Below are positions 33,901-42,797 of a stretch of DNA of 64,000 nt, one piece after another. The first letter of the stretch is position 1; each line of letters starts with the position of its first letter. Both the position numbers and the translations under genes were made by a program. The stretch covers positions 682,001 to 746,000 of the forward strand of contig NZ_JACXBS010000002.1 of the NCBI RefSeq assembly GCF_014698015.1, read 5' to 3'. The DNA is from Kocuria sp. cx-455 (GTDB lineage: Bacteria; Actinomycetota; Actinomycetes; Actinomycetales; Micrococcaceae). The notes under the pieces were generated by a model. That model was not told the origin of the DNA, did no database searches, and saw nothing but the letters and a program-made list of their open reading frames with translations.

Positions 33901-35461
33901 GGATACCGCGCTCGTGATCTTGGCTCGCACGGCAGGAATCGCTGTGGCGGGGTTCGCACTCCCCACATGGGGTGCCGACGTCGAGCCGGGACAAGTTCGC
34001 GGAATCATCCGCCAATCGGCGGCTCCCGCCGCAGTGCGTCTTGCCCGCAATGACGACGGCGCTCGGACCAGTCTCGAAGAGCACGGCATTCGAGTGCTCG
34101 CTGCTTCATCACCCATCCCTGAGGACGTTGCTTTCTGGGGTTCATTACCCGAGAAGCATTCCCGAACGTGGGCGGAGGATCTGCTGCAGGCTACCCGCTG
34201 GGGACATTGGCAGAAACTGACCTCGCGGGAGTTCGCCGAAGGTGACGATGCCAGGCATTTTGCGGTACCGGGGGAGAACGTACTTGCTACCTCTGGTCTT
34301 GTAGCAAGCTCCGAATTGAGCGGCAACTCAGTCCAAGCAGAACTCACCGCGCCCGGGCTGAAAACTCTGACACTCACGGTGCCCCGCGGAGTGGAGCCAC
34401 GCGATGAACTGGTGCTTGCGGCGTCGTCGACGATTTCTCTTGAGCAACTCGGAACGGTGTTGATCGCCGGGCACGATCTCAAGTTCGCGGAGTCTTGGAT
34501 CGAGCACCTTCGTGAGCTCGGCGTGTCGGTCCTGGTGGACCGGTGGGAGAATCACGCCCACCATGATGAACAACGGTCCCGTGAACTGTTGTCACGAGCG
34601 GACACCGTGTTCTGCGAATGGGGCCTGGGCAATGCGGTTTGGTATTCACAACATGTGAGTGAAAATCACCGCCTGGTGGTCAGGGTTCATGCGCAAGAAC
34701 TACGTGGACCCTACCTGCGGAAGATCAACCACGCGGCAGTGAACCAGTACATTTTCGTGAGTGAGCTGATGCGCGAAGCAGCCATAGCGAGCCACGGTGT
34801 ACCACGAGCCATCACGAGCGTTATTCCCAATATTGTTCGCGCCGAATCGCTTGCCATGGAGAAGACACCCCACGCTGTGAAGACGCTCGGCTTTGTGGGC
34901 ATGGTGCCGCAGATGAAGCGACTGGACCGTGCGATCGATGTGATCGAGACGATTCTCGAGAAAGATCCCGAGTTCACGTTGCGGGTCAAAGGGAAGCGAC
35001 CCGAGGACTACCCCTGGATGCTCAAGCGCGAGCAAGAAATGGCGTGGTACGGCGAGTGCTACGAGCGGGCCCAAGCCTTAAACGACCGTCACGGGAGAGA
35101 GGTAGTTGCAGTTGATCCGCACGGTGATGACATGGCCGAGTGGTATCGAGGCATCGGCTACGGCATTTCTCTGAGTGATCATGAGTCCTTCCATCTCACG
35201 CTCCCGGACGTGGCCGCATCCGGAGGGGTTCCGGTGTCCTTGGACTGGCCAGGTGCTGACTTGATCTATCCGCGCGGGTGGTTGGTTCCCTCACCGGAGC
35301 ACATGGCCGGTCGAATCCTTCACCTGAGCCGCACGGAGCACGAACGCCTTGCCTTCGCCGCGCGAGCCGCAACATTCGCTCGTGAACGGTTCGATGAACG
35401 CTCTATCTTCGACCAGTTGGATATCACCCTGAGCCCAGGGCCCCGAGGAGCGCATGCATGA
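30941..35461 (+). CDS. giant multi-module glycosyltransferase (GT4 + CgeB-like + GT4-like)
   Basis: About 1506 aa, cytoplasmic. Modules in order: a coiled coil (about 15-75); an acidic linker; a small helical unit (about 150-235, EIDRAERLIRDH); GT4 (about 249-660, FHSNGYSVRTEGV, VYEVRGLWEV, SLLPNGVDTGAF, ACPRLSLPVTEMVSPLKPLEAF); a CgeB-like module (about 673-980, IGLIADEFT, VFIESAWSGN, TVFWNKEDPVH, FTTDADMIPEYL) with a 110-aa tail containing TWAEDLLQATRW; and a C-terminal GT4-like module (1172-1500, VLIAGHDLKFAE, CEWGLGNAVWYS, VIPNIV, FVGMVPQMKRLDRA, LSDHESFHLTLPDVAASGG). ATG 30941 is preferred because AGGAG lies 9 nt upstream; the open frame from 30836 begins inside the wecC hairpin. Probably a processive or multi-step polymer synthase (inference). 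Confidence 0.85.
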   Translation: MHPDERRDPRHLKELVYAQAAREPRATFDALERANASLRGLQAKAEAQRAKLATVTRQHRALAQENRDLAEELAQYRKAAAGATISITDSEAGSEVAASSGDNEQATSTEEVAPVAVAQEATEGGEDESSDIPRDMDPTADEDPDASALGEGPERLISEMGTSEVLDAFHGNPDAPLLAGCLNRLWYREGEIDRAERLIRDHRNLVGDLNSRQRELVDRILGTVSLRENLDQLIPQRVRGAAYHPEHKRVLYCAYSTPIFHSNGYSVRTEGVVAGLKASGADVTVLARAGYPWDITTADAKPRKRRHVVNRHGLDWVHLPEGNISAQGPHEYINVAADAVVRQAKLSRPSVIHAASNYLNALPALIAARRLGLPFVYEVRGLWEVTEASTKPGWDETERYANQAFLETLVAREADAVLAITQEVREELIRRGVPADRISLLPNGVDTGAFLPLPRDEAYAKRHKIRTDVPVIGFAGSFVEYEGLHSLLQAANILRGRKVKFHMVLAGADGVYGDLKEYQKKNRLQGTVRFLGRRPSAEIPRVMSCIDIVACPRLSLPVTEMVSPLKPLEAFSASKPVVLSDVSPHRILVGADQGTHQGPRGILSAAGDPKSLANALQRLIENPEERIAMGQAGRLWVVDERQWVNLGDSVREAYRSASENYDRLAAGGRHLKNLRIGLIADEFTTETLNRSVTIVPLDLETYAEQIRAENLDLVFIESAWSGNEGQWHRKVGHYSDEEHETFRDLLKRCQEMNVPTVFWNKEDPVHINRFRRTGALCDHVFTTDADMIPEYLSQARTLSGGRALTASSMPFYAQPAIHNPLPGNRPLENTVSYAGTYYGERYAERSQQLANLLRTAKPYGLAIYDRQAAYADSPYQFPSEFKASVRGALPYDQVIDSYRAHAASLNVNSVAYSPSMYSRRVVEIAACGGAVLSGWSRGVAETFDGAIPSTNNEYYFKALLSAWTSDPRERLSEVWLQLRTVLRAHTVDTALVILARTAGIAVAGFALPTWGADVEPGQVRGIIRQSAAPAAVRLARNDDGARTSLEEHGIRVLAASSPIPEDVAFWGSLPEKHSRTWAEDLLQATRWGHWQKLTSREFAEGDDARHFAVPGENVLATSGLVASSELSGNSVQAELTAPGLKTLTLTVPRGVEPRDELVLAASSTISLEQLGTVLIAGHDLKFAESWIEHLRELGVSVLVDRWENHAHHDEQRSRELLSRADTVFCEWGLGNAVWYSQHVSENHRLVVRVHAQELRGPYLRKINHAAVNQYIFVSELMREAAIASHGVPRAITSVIPNIVRAESLAMEKTPHAVKTLGFVGMVPQMKRLDRAIDVIETILEKDPEFTLRVKGKRPEDYPWMLKREQEMAWYGECYERAQALNDRHGREVVAVDPHGDDMAEWYRGIGYGISLSDHESFHLTLPDVAASGGVPVSLDWPGADLIYPRGWLVPSPEHMAGRILHLSRTEHERLAFAARAATFARERFDERSIFDQLDITLSPGPRGAHA

Positions 35462-35856
35462 TTCCCCCAAATGACACGCACGATTCCCCCGGACCGGAGC
35501 CCACTGTTGAGGACACCGTGAGTGAACTGCTGGTGACCCAGGCCCGTCAGATCCAGGATCTCAGCAAGGAACTGGCCAAGAGCTACGAGAAGGAACTGCG
35601 GTTCTTCGAGAACCTCAAGAGCAGGGATAGAAATTTTAAGAAGCAGGAAAATTCGCTGACTAAGAAAATCTGGTGGCTCGAGTCCGAACGGCGCCACCTG
35701 ATGGAACGCGAGAGCCGGCTGCAGGAACAAGTGGCGCAATTGACCGAGCAACGGGACGCCGCAGACCGTAATGTCAGACAATTGCGCGGCTCCAAGCTCG
35801 GGAAGCTTCAGAGCGGAATGTGGCGTGTGAGGAAAGCGGTGCGGTCATGGCGATGA
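35458..35856 (+). CDS. small coiled-coil protein
   Basis: 132 aa. Nearly the whole of residues 18-110 is heptad-rich (ELLVTQARQIQDLSKELAKS, LRFFENLKSRDRNFKKQENS, RESRLQEQVAQLTEQRDAAD), with a basic tail KLGKLQSGMWRVRKAVRSWR. There are no membrane segments. It overlaps the giant transferase by ATGA and the next transferase by several bases, so it is made in step with both. A scaffold joining transferases, or a membrane-binding chain-length ruler like the coiled coil of WbdD, is inference. Confidence 0.75.
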   Translation: MIPPNDTHDSPGPEPTVEDTVSELLVTQARQIQDLSKELAKSYEKELRFFENLKSRDRNFKKQENSLTKKIWWLESERRHLMERESRLQEQVAQLTEQRDAADRNVRQLRGSKLGKLQSGMWRVRKAVRSWR

Positions 35857-38594
35857 ACAATAAGCAAGTAGCACTGCGCAGCGCAGACGTGCGCTCCCGG
35901 ATCGCAGAACTCGAGCAGCTGCGGCAGCAAACGAAGTTGGATGCAAGCTGGTACAGCTCCGGTGCATTCAAGACCCACATCGCCCGTGGTAACGCGGACC
36001 GGCTGGCGCCGCGTGTTGATCCCGAGCGCTACGCCCGAATTCTCACCGATAACGGCCGCGCCGATCAGGTCCGAGAACTTCTGGAACTGACCCGCACCTT
36101 GCCGGATCATGCCGGAACCCGCGTGCTGCAACCGCACCCGGCCCGTGTCGCCATGGTCGCGGACACGTTCCTCTACGAAACGTTCGAAGGCACCGCGCGA
36201 ATCACGTACGTCACGCCCGAGAACTATCAAGAGGTGGCAGCGGAATCGGACGTGCTAATCGTGGCTTCCACGTGGCGCGGCCGTTTCGAGGACTGGCACG
36301 GCACTACATCCAACTGGGGCCCTCTACGCACGCAGGTCATCCCAGAGTTCAAATCCCGCGGTGTGCCGGTGATCTTCTATTCCAAGGAAGACCCGCCCAA
36401 TTACGCACTCTTCAGGCCCGTGGCACGGGACGCGGATGTGGTGTTCACGTCCGCGGAGGAAATGATCCCCAAGTACCTCGCGGACTGCCCAGATGTATCA
36501 CACGTCGAATCCATGACGTTCGGTGTCAATCCGCTGCTCCACAACCCAGTAGGATCCCGGCGGGTCAGGCGCCAGGAGATCCTGTTCGCCGGATCCTGGT
36601 TGTCCCACAAGTACCCACACCGTCAAACCTCCGCCAAGAAACTCTTCGACGGTGTACTGGAAACCGGGCGCGACTTGCTCATCGTGGACAGGAACTCCAC
36701 GCTGGGTGACCCCAAGTACCATTACCCGCAGCAGTACATGGACCACGTGGGTCCCGGCGTGGAACACCGCTCGCTCATGAAGATCCAGCGCATCGTCGAC
36801 GTGCAGCTCAATCTGAACTCGGTCACCAACTCCACCACCATGTACGCGAACCGCGCGGTGGAACTGCAGGCCATGGGGGCTTTCGTCCTGTCCAATTACT
36901 CGGTGGCCGTCAACGACCGGTACCCCGAGGTGCAGTTGATCGACAAGCAGCCCGAGGTCCCATTGGTCCTGAACGCCATGTCGGGAGACGTACTTTACCG
37001 GGCGCAGAACGACGGCCTGCGTCGCGTATGGGAACACGACACCGCATGGCAGCGCATGGCGCAATTGCTCAACTCCGTGGGGGCGCCCGTGGCCACCTTG
37101 TTCGAACGCACGGCCCTTGTCCCGGTGTCCGGAACGAGCCTTGAGAACGTGCGGAGTGTCGCGGCGGCTCAAACAGTGCCATCGGACGTACTCACTCTTG
37201 AAGAGATCGCCTCTCGTGGGGAACAGTACGACGTAGTCGTTCCGATCGCGGACGACCACGCGTACAGCAGCGTGCACGTGCGAGATCTCCTCAACGTGTT
37301 CCGCTACGCGGATGTGGACATCGCCACCAAGAACGGCAGCGAGACAAATTCCGTGATCACACACGGTGACGATCATGAATTGGTGGACCACGCGGTGGCC
37401 TCGGTACGGAGCGCCCTGCGAACGAATACCGAGGACGACGTTCTTGGGCGTTGGCTCGACACCGGTCGCGTGACCGGCAACGCCTACAGCACCGCACCGT
37501 TCGGTGCCGGCCCAAGAGGCGCCGAGCGCATTGACGTGACGGGAACCGCCAAACCGGAACTTACAGTGGTGGTGCCTGTTTACAACAACGGCAAACACCT
37601 GGTCTCCAAGTGCTTCCGTTCGCTGCAACGCTCCACGATCTTCGATCGCATGGAAATCCTCCTGATCGACGACGGTTCCACGGACGGTTACACGCCCCAG
37701 GTGGTGCGCGAACTGGCCGAGCGGCACCCTAGTGTTAAAGCGCACTTCTTCGAGACGGGCGGGTCGGGAAGCGCGTCCCGACCCCGCAACGAGGGGCTCA
37801 AGCTCGCGAGTGCCCCGTACATCACATACCTCGATCCGGACAACGAAGCCCTCAATGACGGCTTCCGAGTGCTGCTGGACGAGGTCAAGAATCTCAGGGT
37901 GCAGTTCGCGATCGGTGACATGATCAAGCTGTCCACCTGGCGGCGGCATGTTCACAACGCTTCCCTGCTGGAGAAGTCGCTTCCGGAGGACCCGGTGGGG
38001 GGCCTGATGGTGCCGGAGGACGCGCTTGCGTTGACCGATTTTCAACCCATGAGCATCCAGGCGCTCGTCGCGGACACGCAGTGGTTGCGCTCTATCGGCC
38101 TTTACCAGCCCATCGGCGCTCTGGGGCAGGACTCATTGGCGTTCCAACAGATGCTCCACGGGGCCCGACGCATTGCAACCGTGCGATTGCCGATCCATGT
38201 GTACTACGGTGCGGTCTCCAACTCGATGATCAACTCCGTTGGCCCTGGTTTTTTCCGTAAGTACTTGCCCATGGAGCGGTTCCGCAAGGAATGGCTCGAG
38301 CGGGACGGCCTGTATGAGGACTACTGCCGCTTGCGCGTGGACCCGTTCTTCAACGGGTGGTTGGTGGACAAATTCAACAAGTTCGTTTCACCGGAGCAGA
38401 AGGCGGAATGCCGCGCTCTGCTGGATGAACTCTGTGCGATTTACGATGTGAAGCTGGCTCGGAAGAACCCAGAGGATCCGGACTCTGACCTGCGCGTGCT
38501 CATCCGCCCGAGTGAGAAGCAGCCGGTGCCAGAGGACATCACCGCAGACCTCGAGGCCGACACCGCCCCACGGCGTGATCAGGGGAGCGAGTAG
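35847..38594 (+). CDS. CgeB-like module plus GT2 glycosyltransferase
   Basis: About 915 aa. Residues 100-420 are a CgeB-like module: RVAMVADTFLYETFEG, LIVASTWRGRFEDWHG, VIFYSKEDPPNY (about 174-185), DVVFTSAEEMIPKYL and LNLNSVTNSTTMYANRAVEL. A degenerate segment follows. Residues 570-800 are a GT2 domain: ELTVVVPVYNNGKHLV, LLIDDGSTDGY (about 605), GSASRPRNEGLKLA and TYLDPDNEALNDGF. The C-terminal 100 residues (KEWLERDGLYEDYCRLRVDPFF) resemble tails of teichoic-type transferases. ATG 35847 has GAGGAAA upstream; ATG 35853 would give an ATGA overlap. Substrates unknown. Confidence 0.82.
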   Translation: MAMNNKQVALRSADVRSRIAELEQLRQQTKLDASWYSSGAFKTHIARGNADRLAPRVDPERYARILTDNGRADQVRELLELTRTLPDHAGTRVLQPHPARVAMVADTFLYETFEGTARITYVTPENYQEVAAESDVLIVASTWRGRFEDWHGTTSNWGPLRTQVIPEFKSRGVPVIFYSKEDPPNYALFRPVARDADVVFTSAEEMIPKYLADCPDVSHVESMTFGVNPLLHNPVGSRRVRRQEILFAGSWLSHKYPHRQTSAKKLFDGVLETGRDLLIVDRNSTLGDPKYHYPQQYMDHVGPGVEHRSLMKIQRIVDVQLNLNSVTNSTTMYANRAVELQAMGAFVLSNYSVAVNDRYPEVQLIDKQPEVPLVLNAMSGDVLYRAQNDGLRRVWEHDTAWQRMAQLLNSVGAPVATLFERTALVPVSGTSLENVRSVAAAQTVPSDVLTLEEIASRGEQYDVVVPIADDHAYSSVHVRDLLNVFRYADVDIATKNGSETNSVITHGDDHELVDHAVASVRSALRTNTEDDVLGRWLDTGRVTGNAYSTAPFGAGPRGAERIDVTGTAKPELTVVVPVYNNGKHLVSKCFRSLQRSTIFDRMEILLIDDGSTDGYTPQVVRELAERHPSVKAHFFETGGSGSASRPRNEGLKLASAPYITYLDPDNEALNDGFRVLLDEVKNLRVQFAIGDMIKLSTWRRHVHNASLLEKSLPEDPVGGLMVPEDALALTDFQPMSIQALVADTQWLRSIGLYQPIGALGQDSLAFQQMLHGARRIATVRLPIHVYYGAVSNSMINSVGPGFFRKYLPMERFRKEWLERDGLYEDYCRLRVDPFFNGWLVDKFNKFVSPEQKAECRALLDELCAIYDVKLARKNPEDPDSDLRVLIRPSEKQPVPEDITADLEADTAPRRDQGSE

Positions 38595-38596
38595 TA

Positions 38597-41521
38597 ATGG
38601 TCAGCATCGAAGCTGCCCGGCGGCAGGCTCTGGGAACGCATTTCACCCCAGCTGAGAACGAGTACGAACTCGTGTCGCGGTTGAAAAAGAGGCGCTTACA
38701 CATGGCGCCCCATAAGGCATGGACCCTTCCCGAAGAGCCGACGTGGCGGGAAAACCCGTTCGACGACACTAATTGGCAATTCCAATACCACATGCTGCGA
38801 TGGCTGGATCCGCTTCGGCGGGCAGGAGCACTCGGGGATCAAGACGCTGCGGTCTTGTGGGAGAAATACGCGCGGTCCTGGGTCGAGGCAAACCCACCGG
38901 GGTCGGCGCGGTCCAAGTGGGCGTGGATTGACATGAGCGACGGTATCCGCGCCATGGAATTGTGCCACGGCCTAACAGTCGTGGGAGAACAACCCTGGCT
39001 GGTCAACTCCCTGCGGGATCACGTGGACTGGCTTATGGAGCCAAGCCATCTAAAGCGCGGCAATCATGGTTTCCACCAGCACGTGGGATTGTTCGTGCTC
39101 GGGGTGGTGCTGGAGGACCAGGCAGTGACGGATATTGCTTTGCAACGACTCACTGACCAGCTGAAGGCGGCCTACGACGAGCAGGGCGCAAATGAAGAAG
39201 GGTCCATCAGCTACCACCTGCAGAACTACGTCTGGTGGAACGATGCTTTTACACGCCTGGACCTCGAAGGTATCCCTCGCCCTGAGCAGGCCCACCGCCT
39301 GGATCTGGCCCCCACACTCATGGCACACGCAACCGCGCCCTCAGGGAGGTTTGCGCGCATCGGTGACACTGACGGTGGTAATGCGAGGAAACTAAATCAC
39401 CCGCATACGCGATTTACCGTGACCGAGGGGAAAAAGGGACGTAAACCCGACAGCACCACAGCCATCTACGATGCGGGTTATGCCTTCATCAGGAGTGGCT
39501 GGGGAGAAAGTCGGCCATACAAAGATGAAACCTTCATCACCGCCACGTGGGGTCGTCAGGACAAGGTTCACGGCCACCGTGATGGAGGATCGGTAACTTA
39601 CGCATCCGACGGCGTGCATTGGCTCGATGACACGGGCAAGTACTACTACGGCAAGAGTGCCATGCGCTCCTACGTGACCGGTCGGGCCGGGCACAACTCG
39701 ATCAATATCCCCGGGCGAACCTACCGCAAGGACACGGATGTTGAATTGACCGGGCACGAGGACACCGATCAGTACGTGGACTTGACGTTCCGGGACACGG
39801 GGTACGAGGGCGTCACGATCTTGCGTAGGGTCATCTACCTCCGCGGTAGGGACTTACTGCTAGTGCTGGACCAAGTCGCAGGTGACGACCCCCTCACCGC
39901 TGCTCAGCAGTGGCACTGCGGGCGTTCGGTCACGAGCCGCGCCCTGGGAACCGGGTTTCGGCTCGAATCCGAGTCCGGGGCCAGGTTGGTCATTGCACTG
40001 CATGGAACGCCGGAACTGAGTATCGCGAGGGCCCAGGAGCAGCCCATGGCCGGCTGGACCTCCACGGGATGGCGCAAAAAGGGCCCGGTGGACCTGCTCA
40101 GTTTTCAACAAACCAAGCTGAACCCGCGCTTCGCGACTCTGGTAGGTATGTGGGACCCACAGGTAATCAGGCACCTGGAGGCTGCACTGCGCGAGAACGG
40201 TGCCTGGGAACTCCCGGTTTCGGAACTCTTCTCGGAGGAGCTGCTGGAAGCACAGGTGCCGAAGGCCGAGGCCACCACGGCAACGAAGGCTGCGGTGACC
40301 TCGAGCGGCGTCGGTCCCGACGGTCCCGTGCCAGTATCGGTCACGGCGAAGCCAGGACGCGTTCCGGGCGACAGTGGCGACAAGACAGTTGTCATCGAGA
40401 CTGTGTTCTGCGATGGCGAGACCAAGCTCATGACTCAAATGTTGTACTTCCGGCGTTTCGAGCGAACGCTGTTGAGCATGTCGCGCGTGCGGGTACCTCA
40501 GGGTGTCCGAGCGATTTACGTCATCTACATCTCGTCCGACAAGAAGCAGTGGCTTCCACGACTACGGACCGCCGTGGGGCATTTCGCCCAGTCGTGGCGG
40601 ATGGAGACAAAAATCGTAGTATACGCTCACCCGTCCCACGGATACCCTGCGCTGACCGCGGGGCACCCAGACGTTCTCAAGGGCCCCAACAAGCAGGCGC
40701 CGCTGCGAAACCGGTTGTTCCTCGCGGCGCAACTGGACATCGCAGCCGATCACACTCTGGTCCGAATGACCATCGACGACGACGATTTGTGGTTGCCGTG
40801 GCAACTCGAAGAGATGATCAGCGCGATCAATACGGCCTACGCACACACGGAGTACCCGGCGTTCGGGATCGGGCTGCGCAGAAATCTCCTCGCCCATGTG
40901 GAAGAGAACGGGGTTCGGATTGAGAACGTGTCCATGAGTCGGATGCTCACGGGAAACAAGGCCTTTGTCTTCCCGCCGGAGCAGCGCGACAGGGCACTAC
41001 TGTACGCCCCCTGGAACGTGCCGGAAACGATGACCGAGAATTACCGCGAGCAGTACCGAGCCCAGGGCATTGACCTGCTGGTGTACGAGGGCAATCGGCC
41101 TGGTTTCGTGTACATGCGCCGCGGGACCAACCTGTCGATTCAGCAGAAAACCGGGTTCATCACCGCGACACACGCAGTGTCCACTGTTGACACCGAGAAC
41201 ACGTTGCTGGGCCACCTCTCGGAACCGTCACGGCCCTCATCGATTTCCGAGGGCTCGTTTACGATCGACCCCCCGGTGTACAGAATCACGGTCAAGCGCA
41301 CCGGGGATGACATTTCTTATTACAGCAACGTCAAGAGCGCTCTGGGCAACGATGTCCGACTCGCCTTCCACCTGCTGCGCGGCACCACGGTCGTCGCGAA
41401 GACCGGTTACGGGCGAGTGACCAGCGGGGTGTTCCGCAAAGCGCCTGCGGGGTGTCGCGTGAAGATGTACGTCCAAAGAGCGGATCAGAGCCGCGAATCA
41501 AAGGTGTCCAATGTCGTTTGA
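38597..41521 (+). CDS. heparinase II/III-fold lyase fused to a glycosyltransferase-like domain
   Basis: 974 aa, no signal peptide. Residues 50-250 are an (alpha/alpha) toroid with GNHGFHQHVG (Asn156, His157) and ISYHLQNY (Tyr206, His207). Residues 285-560 are a beta-sandwich with KVHGHRDGGSVTYASDG (His327) and GRAGHNSINI. These are the Asn/His/Tyr/His elements of heparinase II/III-type uronate lyases. Residues 600-870 look like a GT-A domain (YVIYISSDKKQWLPRLR, RNRLFLAAQLDIAADHTLVR, MTIDDDDLWLPWQLEEM with Asp-rich metal motif near 730), related to putative rhamnosyltransferases. A chain-making and a chain-cutting domain in one cytoplasmic protein is unusual. It starts 3 nt past the previous stop. 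Confidence 0.8.
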   Translation: MVSIEAARRQALGTHFTPAENEYELVSRLKKRRLHMAPHKAWTLPEEPTWRENPFDDTNWQFQYHMLRWLDPLRRAGALGDQDAAVLWEKYARSWVEANPPGSARSKWAWIDMSDGIRAMELCHGLTVVGEQPWLVNSLRDHVDWLMEPSHLKRGNHGFHQHVGLFVLGVVLEDQAVTDIALQRLTDQLKAAYDEQGANEEGSISYHLQNYVWWNDAFTRLDLEGIPRPEQAHRLDLAPTLMAHATAPSGRFARIGDTDGGNARKLNHPHTRFTVTEGKKGRKPDSTTAIYDAGYAFIRSGWGESRPYKDETFITATWGRQDKVHGHRDGGSVTYASDGVHWLDDTGKYYYGKSAMRSYVTGRAGHNSINIPGRTYRKDTDVELTGHEDTDQYVDLTFRDTGYEGVTILRRVIYLRGRDLLLVLDQVAGDDPLTAAQQWHCGRSVTSRALGTGFRLESESGARLVIALHGTPELSIARAQEQPMAGWTSTGWRKKGPVDLLSFQQTKLNPRFATLVGMWDPQVIRHLEAALRENGAWELPVSELFSEELLEAQVPKAEATTATKAAVTSSGVGPDGPVPVSVTAKPGRVPGDSGDKTVVIETVFCDGETKLMTQMLYFRRFERTLLSMSRVRVPQGVRAIYVIYISSDKKQWLPRLRTAVGHFAQSWRMETKIVVYAHPSHGYPALTAGHPDVLKGPNKQAPLRNRLFLAAQLDIAADHTLVRMTIDDDDLWLPWQLEEMISAINTAYAHTEYPAFGIGLRRNLLAHVEENGVRIENVSMSRMLTGNKAFVFPPEQRDRALLYAPWNVPETMTENYREQYRAQGIDLLVYEGNRPGFVYMRRGTNLSIQQKTGFITATHAVSTVDTENTLLGHLSEPSRPSSISEGSFTIDPPVYRITVKRTGDDISYYSNVKSALGNDVRLAFHLLRGTTVVAKTGYGRVTSGVFRKAPAGCRVKMYVQRADQSRESKVSNVV

Positions 41522-42797
41522 ACCCTCTCGACCGTGTCAGCACGAGTCCCCCTACCACGACCACCACGAGTGGGGCTCCGTCGATCAGTTCCTGCAGGAC
41601 CTCTCAGCGGTCCGGGACGGACTGCATTGCATTCAACTGGGCCATGAACAGCACTTGGACGTGCTGCTGCGTGACGCGCCCCTGGACCCGGCGTCCAGGG
41701 TAAGTTCCGTCTTCTTCAACGGTGCCGTCACCCAGCGGGCCACCAAGACCCCGCCGTTCCTGTCCGGTGCGGGCATGAGCAAGAAGCTGAATCTGCCCTT
41801 GATTTCCTTCGCGGATCCCACGCTTAACCTGAGCCAGGATCTGGGCCTGGCCTGGTACCTCGGTGCGCAAGGCGTGGACGTCCAGGGTGCCATCGCTCGG
41901 ATCCTGCGGGAGGCCATCGACTATTCCGGTAACGACCTGTGGCTCGTTGGCGGATCCGGAGGCGGTTTCGCTGCGCTGCAGGCAGCGCAGCGCGTCGGTC
42001 CCGGTTGCCATGCTTTGGTGTGGAATCCCCAGACCGATGTCCTCGACTACTCACCTCGACTCGTCAAGCAGTTCTTGGAGACCACCTATGAGTCCCTGCG
42101 GGGGCACCTTGACGGCGTGGATTGGAAGGAGCGCGCGCGCGAAGTCCTGTCCCAGGACGGTGTCCAGTGGGACCTCAAGACCACGTACGAGAAGGGTTTC
42201 GCATTCGACAGCCTCTTGCTGTTCCAGAATTGGAACGACTGGCACACCCGCAGCCACGCGGTCCCGTGGTTGAAGGCAATCCCGGGGGTGCGCGAAATGT
42301 GGCCCGGTGTGCACGGCACGGATTCCGATCATGTGCTGTGGCTGACGGAAGCCGGTGACGGACACGCGCCACCTCCGGCAGAGTCCGTCCAGCGGATGCT
42401 CGAGCACCTGGCGCATTTCGGACTGTCTCCACTGAACGCGGTCAAATGGAGTCAACGCACGGGGTTGTTCCCGACCGAGCACCAGCAGGAGTACGTGAGC
42501 GATCTGCGCGGTCAACGCGAGGTCCTCGAACATGCGATCCAATTCGTATATCTCAAGGGCGAGCGCATCATTCCGACCCTTAAGAACCTGAACGTGGACT
42601 TCGGCGGTGTGCGGTTCCGGTACGAGCTCGTGCACCGGGGCCAGGTGGTGGAGACCAAGCTGGCCCGTTCGGGAAGCGCATACGTGGCGGAGCAACCGAA
42701 TGGTCCGTGGGACTATGTGAGGGTCACTGTGCTAGATGGCTTCGACCACGACCTGTTCGACGTGAGCTTCGTGAATCAGAGCTTGGAGAACCAGTGA
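41511..42797 (+). CDS. alpha/beta hydrolase, Asp2-like GGSGGG type
   Basis: 428 aa. The nucleophile elbow is LWLVGGSGGGFAALQAAQ (Ser about 147) and the late catalytic His is in EAGDGHAPPPAES. The stretches VFFNGAV, LSQDLGLAWYLG, VWNPQTDVLDYSPRLVKQFL and LLLFQNWNDWHTRSHAVPWL recur in the N-terminal half of the protein encoded at 51940-54009, so the two are paralogues. Such hydrolases in glycan loci often move or remove acyl groups (Asp2 is an O-acetyltransferase for Ser-rich glycoproteins); the reaction here is inference. The ATG overlaps the lyase gene by 11 bp. Confidence 0.78.
   Translation: MSFEPSRPCQHESPYHDHHEWGSVDQFLQDLSAVRDGLHCIQLGHEQHLDVLLRDAPLDPASRVSSVFFNGAVTQRATKTPPFLSGAGMSKKLNLPLISFADPTLNLSQDLGLAWYLGAQGVDVQGAIARILREAIDYSGNDLWLVGGSGGGFAALQAAQRVGPGCHALVWNPQTDVLDYSPRLVKQFLETTYESLRGHLDGVDWKERAREVLSQDGVQWDLKTTYEKGFAFDSLLLFQNWNDWHTRSHAVPWLKAIPGVREMWPGVHGTDSDHVLWLTEAGDGHAPPPAESVQRMLEHLAHFGLSPLNAVKWSQRTGLFPTEHQQEYVSDLRGQREVLEHAIQFVYLKGERIIPTLKNLNVDFGGVRFRYELVHRGQVVETKLARSGSAYVAEQPNGPWDYVRVTVLDGFDHDLFDVSFVNQSLENQ

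Noticed and set aside
36498-38045. 515-codon minus-strand open frame
   Set aside because: Lies wholly antisense to the CgeB-like/GT2 gene, His/Val/Arg-rich, no motif.
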